Source: Chelativorans sp. J32 (GTDB taxonomy: Bacteria > Pseudomonadota > Alphaproteobacteria > Rhizobiales > Rhizobiaceae). Taken from it: DNA of 64,000 nucleotides. The notes beneath the pieces were generated by a model. The model made no database searches. It was not told the origin of the DNA and saw nothing but the letters and a program-made list of their open reading frames with translations. How positions within the stretch are numbered: the stretch's first letter is position 1; each line of letters opens with the position of its first letter. Below, in pieces: positions 43,820 through 52,734 of this stretch. The stretch covers positions 39,019 through 103,018 of the forward strand of contig NZ_JAEQ01000019.1 of assembly GCF_000518985.1 (NCBI RefSeq), given 5' to 3'. The translations under genes were made by a program, and so were the position numbers.

Positions 43820-44617
43820 ATGATCAAGGGCAGCACGCGCCTCGTCGCAATAATCGGCTCGCCGGTCGCACAGGTGAAATCGCCGGAAAATTTCAACGCG
43901 GCGTTCGCGCAGTCGGGCAGTGATGTGGCGATGATTGCGATGGATATCGCGCCGGAAGGCGTAGCGGACTTCCTGTCCATGGCGCGGCAGTGGAAGAACC
44001 TTGACGGGTTCGTGGTGACCATACCGCACAAACAGGCGGTTGCAGCCGGCATTGACGAGATCACGCCGCGGGCAGCACTGCTCGGCGCTACGAATGTCGT
44101 CAAGCGCGAAGCCGGTGGCAGGCTTATCGGCGACATGGTGGACGGGATGGGTTTCGTCGAAGCAGCGCGCCGAAACGGTTTTGTGCCCGATGCCAAGCGC
44201 GCGCTCGTCATCGGTGGCGGCGGCGCGGGCAGCGCGATAGCGCACGCGCTTTGCGAGGCGGGTGTCGCCTCGCTGGCGATCTCCGATATCGACATTGCCC
44301 GGGCGGAGCGCCTTGCGGGGCTTTTGCGCGCCGAATTCCCGGCGACCCAAATCGGCACGCAAGCCGGCGATCTCGGAGCGCTCGACCTGGTGGTCAACGC
44401 AACGCCGCTCGGCATGAAGGAAGGCGATCCGGTTCCGCTCGCCGAAAATGCACTGGCCGCGTTGAAATCGTCGGCGCTCGTCGCAGACGTGGTCACCTCG
44501 CCGGAGGTGACGCCGTTCCTTAAAGCCGCGATGGCGCGCGGCCTTCCGATACAGACAGGACCACAGATGGCGAAGGCGCAACTCGCGCTCCTCGGCGGCC
44601 ATATGGGCGTGCTCTAG
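43820..44617 (+). CDS. Shikimate dehydrogenase-like oxidoreductase
   Basis: AroE-fold NAD(P)-dependent dehydrogenase, 265 residues. The Rossmann motif IGGGGAGSAIAHAL (near residue 131) and catalytic-type Lys (TIPHK) and Asp (MVDGMGF) are present. The shikimate-contact residues are not: the usual SxSP site reads VKSP, and the NTDG motif reads MVDG. It is therefore a paralogue with another substrate rather than AroE. The start at 43820 follows GCGGAGGA; the upstream frame is unlikely coding. First gene of the catabolic operon. Confidence 0.88.
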   Translation: MIKGSTRLVAIIGSPVAQVKSPENFNAAFAQSGSDVAMIAMDIAPEGVADFLSMARQWKNLDGFVVTIPHKQAVAAGIDEITPRAALLGATNVVKREAGGRLIGDMVDGMGFVEAARRNGFVPDAKRALVIGGGGAGSAIAHALCEAGVASLAISDIDIARAERLAGLLRAEFPATQIGTQAGDLGALDLVVNATPLGMKEGDPVPLAENALAALKSSALVADVVTSPEVTPFLKAAMARGLPIQTGPQMAKAQLALLGGHMGVL

Positions 44618-44661
44618 CGCGTCCCGCGGTAATTTCCAGCAAAGGCGTATCCACGAGAGGC

Positions 44662-45921
44662 ATGACTAAGACCGTTGAGAAATATGATGTGGTGGTGGTT
44701 GGTGCGGGGGCCGGCGGCATAGCGGCAGCCGTGGGAGCCGCCCGGACAGGCGCGAGGACGCTTCTGGTCGAACGCTACGGCTTCATGGGCGGGGCGGTCA
44801 CGAATGCGCAGGTGCTCGCCTATTGCGGATTTTTCGCCCGTGGCGAGACGCCAAGGCAGATGGTGCTCGGCATAGGACAGGATCTCCTTCTGGAACTGAG
44901 GGCGCTGGGCATCGATATCGCCCCGATCGTCTCCAAAAGCGGCTACTGGATCATCATGCTCGATCCAGAGGCGGCGAAGCTTGGCTTCGATCGCCTGGCG
45001 TGCAGAAACGACGTCAATATACGCCTGCACACGCGCCTGACCGGCGCCGAAGTGGAAGGTGAGCGCATTCGTTCCGTTACACTGGTCGACCATTCCGGGA
45101 TGACGACCGTCGAAGCTGATGCCTTCGTGGATGCCAGCGGTGAAGCGACGCTTGCGACGCTGGCTGGCGTACCGCTGAGCCAGCCGGGCGGCGCAAATGC
45201 GCATCTTCAGGCGGCATCCTTTCCCATCCGCATCGGCGGGGTACCCGAAGACGTGGTCTTCGACCGCAAGATCATGGCCGCTCTCATCGCCGACCATAAC
45301 AAGACAGCCGAGATGCCGATTTTGCGGGCCGATGGCGGTGTCGTTTCGCGTCTGCCGCTCAGCAACGACATATGGTGGATGGCGATCGATCTGGAAACCG
45401 ACGGCATCACCGGCGAGAGCCTGACGGAAGTGGAACTCAAGGCACGCGAACTTGCCTGGCGAAACCTGGAGGTCCTGCGCCGTCATCCCGGTTTCGAAAA
45501 AGCCTATTTGGTTTCAACCGGCCCGCAGATGGGGATCCGGGAGACACGGCGGCCGTTCTCGCGCGCCGATGTGGTCGAGCAGGATGTCGTGGAGGGTCGC
45601 CGCCATCCGGACGGCATTGCCCGCGCGAGCTGGCCAATGGAAGTTCACGAAGCTCCCGGCCGCGCGCGGTTCGTGGATATCGGTGGGGAAGGCTTTTTCG
45701 ATATTCGCGCCGGCGCGATCGAGGCGGTCAACATCGCCAATCTGCGGCTGGCCGGAAGGGTCATAGGTGCCGATCCGAAGGCATATGGCTCCATCCGGGT
45801 GATGGGCACAGCCTTTGCCACCGGGCATGCGGCAGGCGTATCTGCGGCACTCGCCGCAGGGGGGCATACCGACATCGCAAGACTGCGAAAGACATTGGAA
45901 GAGCAGGGCGCCGTCATCTGA
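44662..45921 (+). CDS. FAD-dependent oxidoreductase
   Basis: Flavoprotein of the FAD_oxidored (PF12831) type, 419 residues. FAD motif VVVVGAGAGGIAAAVGAA near residue 10 and the VDASGEATLATLAGVPL stretch are characteristic. The C-terminal GTAFATGHAAGVSAALA binds FAD. The start at 44662 follows GAGAGG. It lies between the AroE-like gene and a second, unrelated flavoprotein gene. Substrate unknown. Confidence 0.88.
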   Translation: MTKTVEKYDVVVVGAGAGGIAAAVGAARTGARTLLVERYGFMGGAVTNAQVLAYCGFFARGETPRQMVLGIGQDLLLELRALGIDIAPIVSKSGYWIIMLDPEAAKLGFDRLACRNDVNIRLHTRLTGAEVEGERIRSVTLVDHSGMTTVEADAFVDASGEATLATLAGVPLSQPGGANAHLQAASFPIRIGGVPEDVVFDRKIMAALIADHNKTAEMPILRADGGVVSRLPLSNDIWWMAIDLETDGITGESLTEVELKARELAWRNLEVLRRHPGFEKAYLVSTGPQMGIRETRRPFSRADVVEQDVVEGRRHPDGIARASWPMEVHEAPGRARFVDIGGEGFFDIRAGAIEAVNIANLRLAGRVIGADPKAYGSIRVMGTAFATGHAAGVSAALAAGGHTDIARLRKTLEEQGAVI

Positions 45922-45939
45922 CGGCGTGGGGAGGAGCGA

Positions 45940-48075
45940 ATGGACCGAAGCGGCATAGCAGAGGGCTACGACCTGATCGTGCTTGGCAGCGGTGCGGCCG
46001 GGCTCTCCGCCGCCGTCACCGCTGCCCACCATGGCCTGAAGGTCCTGGTCGTGGAGAAGGAGGCGCATTTCGGCGGCGCCTCGGCCATCTCCGGCGGTAC
46101 GATCTGGATTCCCGGCAACCGGCAGGCTTCGGAAGCGAAGCTCGACGCGTCTTTGGAGAAAGCCAGAACCTACCTGATCCACATGGTCGGCGAAGGTATC
46201 GATCAGACGCTGGTCGATGCCTTCCTCGAACGGGGAGGTGAGGCGCTGGCCTTCCTGGAAGAAAACTCGGAGCTGAAGTTCAAGGTCCGGCCGTTCTCTC
46301 CCGATTATCACATGGAGCTGGAAGGGGCTTCCGACGGCGGCCGGGCATTGGAAGTCCTGGAATATGACGGTGGCAGGCTCGGCGACCGCTTCAGGGAGCT
46401 TCGCAAGCCCCCTGAGGGCATGCTGCTGTTCGGTGGGATGATGGTCAACAGGGCCGACGTGCAGCATTTCCTGAATGCGCGTCGTTCGTGGAGGTCTTTC
46501 AAGCATTGCCTGGGGCTGCTCGTCCGCTATGCAAAGGACAGGCTTTCCCATGAACGCGGAACACGCCTTGTGGTGGGAAATGCGCTGATCGCCCGTCTCG
46601 CCCGCTCCGCTCTCGATCTGGGTGTCGATCTCCGGACTGGTCTGAGGGTCGGCCGGCTGATCGAGGAGAATGGTCAGGTCTGCGGCGTCGTGGTGGAGAC
46701 GGCGGAAGGCGAGCGGCCGATCCGCGCCCGCGCCGGCGTGGTGCTCGCAACCGGAGGCTTCGGAGCGTCCGAAGATGCAGGCCGTTGGCGGCCAAACACC
46801 GATGCGTCACATCGGTCCATGTCGCCCGCGGGAAATATCGGCGACGGCCTTGCGTTGGCCTCCGCCGCGGGTGCCTCCCTCGGGGAAGGGCTCGTGTCGA
46901 ATTTCTACTGGACTCCCGTCTCGGTGCTGACGCATGAGGACGGTCGCGAGGAGAAATTCCCTCATCTCGTCACCGACCGTGCGAAGCCGGGCATAATCGC
47001 GGTGAACAAATATGGTCGCCGCTTCGTCAATGAGGCCGATTCCTACCATCGTTTTGTGCTTGCCATGCAGACCGATCCCGAGGCAAACTCGCCCTGCCAT
47101 CTGGTCTGCGATTCAGCCGCGTTGGGCGCCTACGGTATGGGCCTGGCGCGCCCCGCGCCCGTTTCCAACGCGGCGCTGGTGAAGAGCGGCTATCTCATCG
47201 AGGCCCAAAGCATCGGTGAGCTCGCCTCCCGGATCGGCATCGATCCCGGTACGCTGAAGGAGACCATCGAGCGCTATAACGACGAAGCGGCGCTCGGTGC
47301 CGATCCCGAGTTCGGCAAGGGAAACAGCTCCTACAATCGGTCGATGGGCGATCCGAACCACAGGCCCAATCCCTGTCTCGCCCCGATCCGCCAGGCGCCG
47401 TTCTATGCGATCAAGCTCGTCACCGGCGACCTGGGCTCCGCGCGAGGAGTCCGTACGGACGCGAATGCGCGCGTGCTCGATGGCGGGGGATGGCCCATCC
47501 CGGGGCTTTACGCCGCAGGGAACGATATGAATTCGATCATGAACGGGACCTATCCCGGTCCGGGCATAACGCTCGGCCCGGCCCTGACTTTCGGCTATCT
47601 CGCCGCGCTCCATGCCGTTAAAGCGGCCCAAGTCGGAGCCGATTTTAAGAAAACACCATGCGTAGGTCCGGGGGTTTACAGCACCCTTTTTACGTTCGAA
47701 AGGACACACCGCACTCCAGGCGCGTCAAGCGGTCTCAATGAAGGAACATGCACGATGATCTATGAAATGCGTACCTATACGCTGAAGCCCACCAAGATGG
47801 CGGATTGGCTCGCCCTCTACAAAAACCATGCCCTTGCCGTTCAGCAGGAATATCTCGGCAAGCTGGTGGGCTTCTTCACCACGGAGTTCGGGACCACGAA
47901 CCAGGTTGTGCATATATGGGCCTATGAGAGCCTGGACGATCGCACCGCACGCCGGTCGAAGATGGCGGCGGATCCGCGCTGGGCCGAGTTCAGCGCGAAA
48001 AACAAGGAGCTCGACGCGATATTGGAGCTGAAGTCCTCGATCCTCAAGCCGACGGATTTCTCTCCGCTGAACTGA
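45940..48075 (+). CDS. FAD-binding fumarate-reductase/ketosteroid-dehydrogenase-like protein read in frame into a NIPSNAP domain
   Basis: Reading frame of 711 residues. Residues 1 to about 565 form an FAD-binding_2 flavoprotein (VLGSGAAGLSAAVTAAHH at 11, GASAISGGTIWIPGN, C-terminal GTYPGPGITLGPALTFGYL). Relatives of this length stop near here. In this sequence the frame continues without a stop through about 35 unconserved residues into a NIPSNAP-type ferredoxin-like domain (MIYEMRTYTLKP...). That domain also has its own ATG and Shine-Dalgarno at 47755. It is either a genuine fusion, a recent loss of a stop codon, or two overlapping products. Confidence 0.82.
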   Translation: MDRSGIAEGYDLIVLGSGAAGLSAAVTAAHHGLKVLVVEKEAHFGGASAISGGTIWIPGNRQASEAKLDASLEKARTYLIHMVGEGIDQTLVDAFLERGGEALAFLEENSELKFKVRPFSPDYHMELEGASDGGRALEVLEYDGGRLGDRFRELRKPPEGMLLFGGMMVNRADVQHFLNARRSWRSFKHCLGLLVRYAKDRLSHERGTRLVVGNALIARLARSALDLGVDLRTGLRVGRLIEENGQVCGVVVETAEGERPIRARAGVVLATGGFGASEDAGRWRPNTDASHRSMSPAGNIGDGLALASAAGASLGEGLVSNFYWTPVSVLTHEDGREEKFPHLVTDRAKPGIIAVNKYGRRFVNEADSYHRFVLAMQTDPEANSPCHLVCDSAALGAYGMGLARPAPVSNAALVKSGYLIEAQSIGELASRIGIDPGTLKETIERYNDEAALGADPEFGKGNSSYNRSMGDPNHRPNPCLAPIRQAPFYAIKLVTGDLGSARGVRTDANARVLDGGGWPIPGLYAAGNDMNSIMNGTYPGPGITLGPALTFGYLAALHAVKAAQVGADFKKTPCVGPGVYSTLFTFERTHRTPGASSGLNEGTCTMIYEMRTYTLKPTKMADWLALYKNHALAVQQEYLGKLVGFFTTEFGTTNQVVHIWAYESLDDRTARRSKMAADPRWAEFSAKNKELDAILELKSSILKPTDFSPLN
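47755..48075 (+). CDS. Possible separate NIPSNAP-family protein
   Basis: A 106-residue NIPSNAP-domain protein if translated from the ATG at 47755, which has AAGGA nine bases upstream (47741-47745). NIPSNAP proteins are small dimeric alpha-beta barrels often encoded near catabolic genes. The residues before this ATG look unconserved, which favours a separate start, but the same frame is continuous with the flavoprotein. Confidence 0.55.
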   Translation: MIYEMRTYTLKPTKMADWLALYKNHALAVQQEYLGKLVGFFTTEFGTTNQVVHIWAYESLDDRTARRSKMAADPRWAEFSAKNKELDAILELKSSILKPTDFSPLN

Positions 48076-48097
48076 GCAAAGAAAGAATGGATTTCCG

Positions 48098-48988
48098 ATG
48101 AACGCCACCGCCGAACTGTTTCCGGGATTTCGGGAAGTTCAGATCGAGACGTCCCAGGCACGGCTTTCCGCGGTCATCGGCGGCTCTGGCGAGCCGGTCC
48201 TGCTCGTTCATGGCTATCCGCAGACCAAGGCGGCCTGGCATCGTGTCGCCGGTCCGCTCGCGGAACGATACATGGTCGTCGCCGTCGATCTTCCGGGTTA
48301 TGGCGACAGCCGCGTCCGCGGCGAACCAGCGGATCCCGGCAGCAAGCGCTGGATGGGTGCCCAACTGAACGAGATGATGGCAGCGCTGGGGCACGGAAGC
48401 TATGCTGTCGTCGGGCATGATCGTGGCGCCCGTGTAGCCTATCGCATGGCGCTGGACATGCCCGAGATGGTGAGGGCGCTTGCCTCGCTGACGGTGGTGC
48501 CGACGGTCGATGTCTGGGCGGGTGCCGACAAAAAGTTCGGCATGGGGGCATTCCACTGGTTCATGTTTGCGCAGCCCTTCGACCTGCCTGAACGGCTTCT
48601 GGCCTCGGACCCGGACTATTTCCTCGACCTCACACTGAGGAAGATGGCGGGTAGCCTCGACAACCTCCATCCAGTCGCTTTGGCCGAATATCGCCGTGCC
48701 TTTCGCGATCCAGCGGTGCGGCACGCAATGTGCGAAGACTATCGTGCCGGGGCTGGCATCGACGAGCGACATGATCTGGAGGACAGGAGCGGCGGCCGCA
48801 AGATCGATTGCCCCGTCCTCGTGCTGTGGGAAGAGGGCAAGACTTTCGCCGGGCGCATACCGATCGATATTTGGAGGGATTGGGCCGCTGATGTTTCCGG
48901 CGGCGGCCTGCATGGTGGTCACCTGCCTGCCGAACGCGCTGCCGACGATGTCCTCGCCGCTCTCCTGCCGTTCCTGGGGCGGGCGTAG
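48098..48988 (+). CDS. Haloacetate dehalogenase-like alpha/beta hydrolase
   Basis: Alpha/beta-hydrolase of 296 residues resembling fluoroacetate/haloacetate dehalogenases. The Asp nucleophile is in GHDRGARV (Asp about 108), with the Arg pair DR...AR. AFHWFMFAQP (His-Trp about 152-153) matches the halide pocket, and GGHLPAE supplies the catalytic His near 273. Epoxide or ester hydrolysis is an alternative. It is followed three bases later by a LysR gene, and its operon neighbours are flavoproteins and an AroE-like dehydrogenase. Confidence 0.87.
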   Translation: MNATAELFPGFREVQIETSQARLSAVIGGSGEPVLLVHGYPQTKAAWHRVAGPLAERYMVVAVDLPGYGDSRVRGEPADPGSKRWMGAQLNEMMAALGHGSYAVVGHDRGARVAYRMALDMPEMVRALASLTVVPTVDVWAGADKKFGMGAFHWFMFAQPFDLPERLLASDPDYFLDLTLRKMAGSLDNLHPVALAEYRRAFRDPAVRHAMCEDYRAGAGIDERHDLEDRSGGRKIDCPVLVLWEEGKTFAGRIPIDIWRDWAADVSGGGLHGGHLPAERAADDVLAALLPFLGRA

Positions 48989-48990
48989 CG

Positions 48991-49950
48991 ATGGGCGACG
49001 TGCAGACACGCGAGACGAATGCTGACGGCGAGCCCGTGCTGAGCCTGCGCCAGATCGAGGTATTCCATGCCGTGGTGCTGGCCCGCTCCATCACCGGCGC
49101 TTCCAAGGTGCTGAACGTCTCGCAACCCTCTCTCAGCCGCACCATAAGGCGCATGGAAGATCTCCTCGGCGTAGAGCTTTTCGCGCGGGAGAAGGGTGGC
49201 CTTGTTCCGACCTCCGAGGCGCTGCTGATCTTCGGCGAGGTGGACAATATCGTACGTCAGATTTCCGGCCTTTCCGGTCAGATTGCACGCATCATCCGGG
49301 GGGAGGCGACCGTGTTCCGCGTCGGCGCGACGGCAAGCGTTGCACGCGCCCTGGTTCCGCAGGCTTTAAAGGCGCTTTCCGTGACGGTGCCTTCGCTGGA
49401 GCTCTTCTTTGATGTGCTCGCCGTGGACCAGATGGAGGACTACCTCGTGACCGGCCGCGGCGAGTGCCTGGTCACCATCGCGAAAATGCGGCATCCGCTC
49501 ATTTCCTCCGGACAAGTCGGCAAGGCCGGTCTGGTGGCCATCGTCCCGCGCAGCCATGCCCTTGCATCGCGCGATCTGATTTCAGCGCAGGATCTGGAAG
49601 GCGTGGATTTCATCGCCTTTCCCGCCGGCGGTGCTCATCACATCGTGGTCGACAAGTTTCTCAAGGAAGCCGGCGTCTCGGTCAACATCAAAGCTGTCGT
49701 TCGCTTTTCGGACACCGCGCTGGCGCTCGCCAATCAGGGGATGGGAATCGCGCTCGTCGATGCCCTTACGGCAATGGGCCCGATCGGCGATCAAGTCGTG
49801 GTGAAACACATCGAAAAATCGCCGGATTTCGACGTATCAGTCCTCTGGAACCGCAAGCGCCCGCGCTCCAACAATCTGAAGAAACTGATTGACATACTGC
49901 ATAGGAGGCTCGACGAGCCTGATCTCATCGCACGAGCAGGTATGCCATGA
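48991..49950 (+). CDS. LysR-family transcriptional regulator (second in the operon)
   Basis: LysR regulator, 319 residues. The HTH around LRQIEVFHAVVLARSITGAS and KVLNVSQPSLSRTIRR resembles the LysR at 42760. The start at 48991 lies three bases after the hydrolase stop, so it is co-transcribed. It may regulate the importer operon that follows; an AATAA-N5-TTATT dyad (49965-49979) lies just downstream. Confidence 0.9.
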   Translation: MGDVQTRETNADGEPVLSLRQIEVFHAVVLARSITGASKVLNVSQPSLSRTIRRMEDLLGVELFAREKGGLVPTSEALLIFGEVDNIVRQISGLSGQIARIIRGEATVFRVGATASVARALVPQALKALSVTVPSLELFFDVLAVDQMEDYLVTGRGECLVTIAKMRHPLISSGQVGKAGLVAIVPRSHALASRDLISAQDLEGVDFIAFPAGGAHHIVVDKFLKEAGVSVNIKAVVRFSDTALALANQGMGIALVDALTAMGPIGDQVVVKHIEKSPDFDVSVLWNRKRPRSNNLKKLIDILHRRLDEPDLIARAGMP

Positions 49951-49964
49951 AGGCATGACTGGCG

Positions 49965-49979
49965 AATAAATCGGTTATT
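49965..49979. promoter_or_regulatory. AATAA-N5-TTATT dyad before the importer genes
   Basis: Five-bp arms around five bases in the 102-bp gap between the LysR gene and the binding-protein gene; a LysR-type site is possible. An ATGCC/GGCAT repeat (49942-49956) lies just before it, over the LysR stop codon. Confidence 0.3.
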
Positions 49980-50052
49980 GAATGACGGCGTTGCGACTGC
50001 AACAAAGTTCACAACAGCCCGAAGAGGCAGAACCTGGGAAGGAAGAAACGGA

Positions 50053-51081
50053 ATGCAGAAATTCTCACTGAATCGGCGGCAGACACTGATCGGCCTTGGA
50101 GCCGCAGGCACCATGCTGGGGCTCGGCATCCCTGCGCGCGCGAACACGAAGGTCAATCTCGGCGTGATCCGCCTGGCCAGCCACGCCCCCAGCTTCATTG
50201 CCTTCGAGCGCGGCTACTACAAGGACGAAGGCCTTGATGTAGAGCTGAAATATTTCGAAGCGGCGCAGCCGATGGCGGTCGCCATTGCTTCCGGCGATGC
50301 GGATTACGGCGTGACCGCCATGAGCGGCGGGCTCATCAGCCTGGCCGAGAAGGATGCCGTCAAAGTCATCGGCGGCGCGCTGACGGAAGAGAAGGGGCTG
50401 GTGGGAGCGATCATTCTTGCTTCCAACAAGGCTTATGAGGCCGGCCTCACGCATCCCAAGGAATTGGCCGGCAAGAGCTTCGGCATAACCACTGCGGGCT
50501 CCTCGTTCCACTTCATGGCCCACAAGATCGCGCAGGCCAACAATATTCCGCTCTCGGAGATCACCCTGCGTCCGCTGCAGAAGGTGGGTGCCGTCGTCGG
50601 TGCGCTCTCATCGGGCCAGATCGATTCCTGGGCCATCCAGTCCAGCATCGGCAAGAAGATGATCGCGGAAGGTTCGGCCAAGGAGATCGGCCTGGTTTCC
50701 GACTATGCGCCGGACTATCAGGTCACGACCGTGTTCACCTCCACCAACAATGCGGCGAACGAGCGCGAGAAGACCGAAGCCTTCATCCGCGCCTATTCCA
50801 AGGCCGTGGACGATTACAACAAGGCTTTCGTGGACAAGACCGCCGATGCCGAAGAGGTCGATGCGATTGCCCAGATCTGCCACAAATATGTGGAGGCCGA
50901 TCTGCCCTTCGAACAGGCCAAGAACAACCTCGTCGAAGGCTCGATGCGGATCAACAAGAACCTTGCCCTGTCGCTGAAGTCGGTGACCGAGCAGCTCGAA
51001 TGGTTCAAGTCCGAAGGCATGGTGAAGGGGAACATCACCCCCGAGATGCTTTTCGACACGTCCTACGTCGAAACCATCTGA
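50053..51081 (+). CDS. ABC transporter substrate-binding protein (SsuA/NMT1 type)
   Basis: Periplasmic binding protein, 342 residues, with a Tat-like signal FSLNRRQTLIGLGAAGTM and cleavage near ARA-N. The start is the ATG at 50053 after AAGGAAG; an in-frame ATG at 49978 lacks signal-peptide character. APSFIAFERGYYKDEGLDVEL is typical of the SsuA/NMT1 fold. It precedes ATPase and permease genes, with a strong hairpin after its stop. Confidence 0.9.
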   Translation: MQKFSLNRRQTLIGLGAAGTMLGLGIPARANTKVNLGVIRLASHAPSFIAFERGYYKDEGLDVELKYFEAAQPMAVAIASGDADYGVTAMSGGLISLAEKDAVKVIGGALTEEKGLVGAIILASNKAYEAGLTHPKELAGKSFGITTAGSSFHFMAHKIAQANNIPLSEITLRPLQKVGAVVGALSSGQIDSWAIQSSIGKKMIAEGSAKEIGLVSDYAPDYQVTTVFTSTNNAANEREKTEAFIRAYSKAVDDYNKAFVDKTADAEEVDAIAQICHKYVEADLPFEQAKNNLVEGSMRINKNLALSLKSVTEQLEWFKSEGMVKGNITPEMLFDTSYVETI

Positions 51082-51108
51082 TCCATTCCCACCATTGTTC
51101 TCGAATTA

Positions 51109-51131
51109 CGGAGGCCCCTTGCGGGCCTCCG
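51109..51131 (+). other. Strong hairpin after the second Ssu-type binding protein
   Basis: Nine-bp perfect arms CGGAGGCCC / GGGCCTCCG with a five-base loop, 27 bp after the binding-protein stop and 12 bp before the ATPase start. No T tract. Comparable hairpins follow the binding-protein genes at 3071 and 39224. Confidence 0.6.
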
Positions 51132-51143
51132 CTGGAGTATCCC

Positions 51144-51911
51144 ATGGATTTGCTGATCGATAATGTCAGCCACACCTATGGCGCCGTCGAGGTGTTGCGT
51201 GACATCTCGCTCGAAATCCCCCAAGGCCAGATCGTGTGTCTGATCGGCCCTTCCGGGTGCGGAAAGTCTACCCTGCTGCGTTTTCTCGGCGGCCTTGAAA
51301 AGCCGACGAAAGGCGCCGTCCTGCAAGTGGGCGAGCCAGCGAAGGATTCGCTCAACCCGCTCACCTATGTGTTCCAGCACTTCGCGCTGCTGCCCTGGCG
51401 CACCGTGGAGGGCAATATCGCGCTTGTGCTCGAGGATCACGCCATTGGCCGTGCCGAGATGGACAGGATTATCACGGACGTGCTGGCACGCACCCGCCTG
51501 TCAGACTTCCGGAAGGCATTGCCCAAGCAGTTGTCCGGCGGCATGAAACAGCGCGTCGCGATCGCCCGTGCGCTCGCCGTGCGCCCGGCGGTCATGCTGA
51601 TGGACGAGCCGCTTTCCGCGCTCGACAGCCAGACGCGTGAACTCCTGATGGACGATCTCGTCGCGCTTTGGACCCGCCAGCCCTTCACCGCCGTCTATGT
51701 GACGCACAATCTTGCCGAGGCCGTCCGTCTCGGCCATCGCATCGTCGTTCTTTCGCGCCGGCCCGGCCGCATCCGCGAGATCGTCGATATCGATATGCCT
51801 CTCGACCAGCGGACGCTGGCGAACACCGAGCTCGAAGCTAAGCAGGCGCAGCTTTGGGACCTGATGCGAGAGGAGGCGGCCGCCGCCGACCAGGAGTTGC
51901 TCGATGTCTGA
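51144..51911 (+). CDS. ABC transporter ATPase (SsuB/TauB type)
   Basis: ATPase of 255 residues: Walker A GPSGCGKST (35-43), signature LSGGMKQR (about 131), Walker B VMLMDEPLSALD (about 150). The start at 51144 follows GGAG; the longer upstream frame crosses the hairpin and is unlikely coding. It overlaps the permease gene by eight bases. Confidence 0.93.
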   Translation: MDLLIDNVSHTYGAVEVLRDISLEIPQGQIVCLIGPSGCGKSTLLRFLGGLEKPTKGAVLQVGEPAKDSLNPLTYVFQHFALLPWRTVEGNIALVLEDHAIGRAEMDRIITDVLARTRLSDFRKALPKQLSGGMKQRVAIARALAVRPAVMLMDEPLSALDSQTRELLMDDLVALWTRQPFTAVYVTHNLAEAVRLGHRIVVLSRRPGRIREIVDIDMPLDQRTLANTELEAKQAQLWDLMREEAAAADQELLDV

Positions 51912-52701
51912 TGTCATGGTCCGCCCGGTCGAGTTCCGCGGCCGCGGCTTTGCCCCGCAGCATGTGAGGGGAATCGGCCTCGTCGTTTTCGTCGTGCTGA
52001 TCGCCCTTGCCGAGATCGGCACGCGTTCCGGCTTCATTTCCGCGCTGACGCTTCCGCGCCCCTCCGCCGTTCTGCAAACCTTCGTGCAGCTTTATGAGAC
52101 GGGTCTGTTGTGGAAGCACCTGCTCCCTTCTCTTAAGAGGCTTTTCGTCGGTGCCTTCCTTGGCATTGCGGTGGGCATTTCGCTCGGCGTTCTCATTGGT
52201 CTTTTCAGTCTTATCCGCGCCGGGCTTGTGCCGTTGGTCGCGGCCTTGTTCCCGATTCCGAAAATCGCGCTCCTGCCGCTTTTCGTCATCTGGTTCGGCA
52301 TCGACGAAGCCTCGAAATATGCGCTGATCGCGTTTGGCACCTTCACGCCCACTGTCGTGGCCACCTATGGCGCGGTGGACAATGTCGATCGCAGCCTGAT
52401 CAGGATGGGCCAGAGCTTCGGGCTTTCCTGGTGGTCCATCGTCCGCAAGATCGTCCTGCCGGGCGCGTTCCCGGCAATCCTCTCGGGTCTGCGCGTGTCG
52501 ATCTCGATCGCCATCATTCTGCTGGTGGCCGCCGAGATGCTCGGCGCGGAATATGGCGTCGGCTCCTACATCCTCGAGGCGGGCGCGCTCTACGACCTCG
52601 AGCGGTTATTCGCGGGCGTGACGATCCTGTCGATCATGGGCCTCATCATGAACTGGCTGATCGGCCTCGTCGAAAAGCGTTTCCTCGGCTGGCGCGGCTA
52701 G
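51904..52701 (+). CDS. ABC transporter permease (SsuC/TauC type)
   Basis: Permease of 265 residues with several hydrophobic segments. The cytoplasmic loop NVDRSLIRMGQSFGLSWWSI and the following KIVLPGAFPAILSGLRV are the family's ATPase-contact region. It completes the second Ssu-type importer and is followed 33 bp later by a zinc alcohol dehydrogenase. Confidence 0.92.
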   Translation: MSDVMVRPVEFRGRGFAPQHVRGIGLVVFVVLIALAEIGTRSGFISALTLPRPSAVLQTFVQLYETGLLWKHLLPSLKRLFVGAFLGIAVGISLGVLIGLFSLIRAGLVPLVAALFPIPKIALLPLFVIWFGIDEASKYALIAFGTFTPTVVATYGAVDNVDRSLIRMGQSFGLSWWSIVRKIVLPGAFPAILSGLRVSISIAIILLVAAEMLGAEYGVGSYILEAGALYDLERLFAGVTILSIMGLIMNWLIGLVEKRFLGWRG

Positions 52702-52734
52702 AACCGCGCCGCCTACAATCGAGAGTGTCGAAAC

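Noticed and set aside
43820..44617. Annotation as biosynthetic shikimate dehydrogenase (AroE)
   Set aside because: Key shikimate-binding residues differ and the gene sits in a LysR-controlled catabolic operon.
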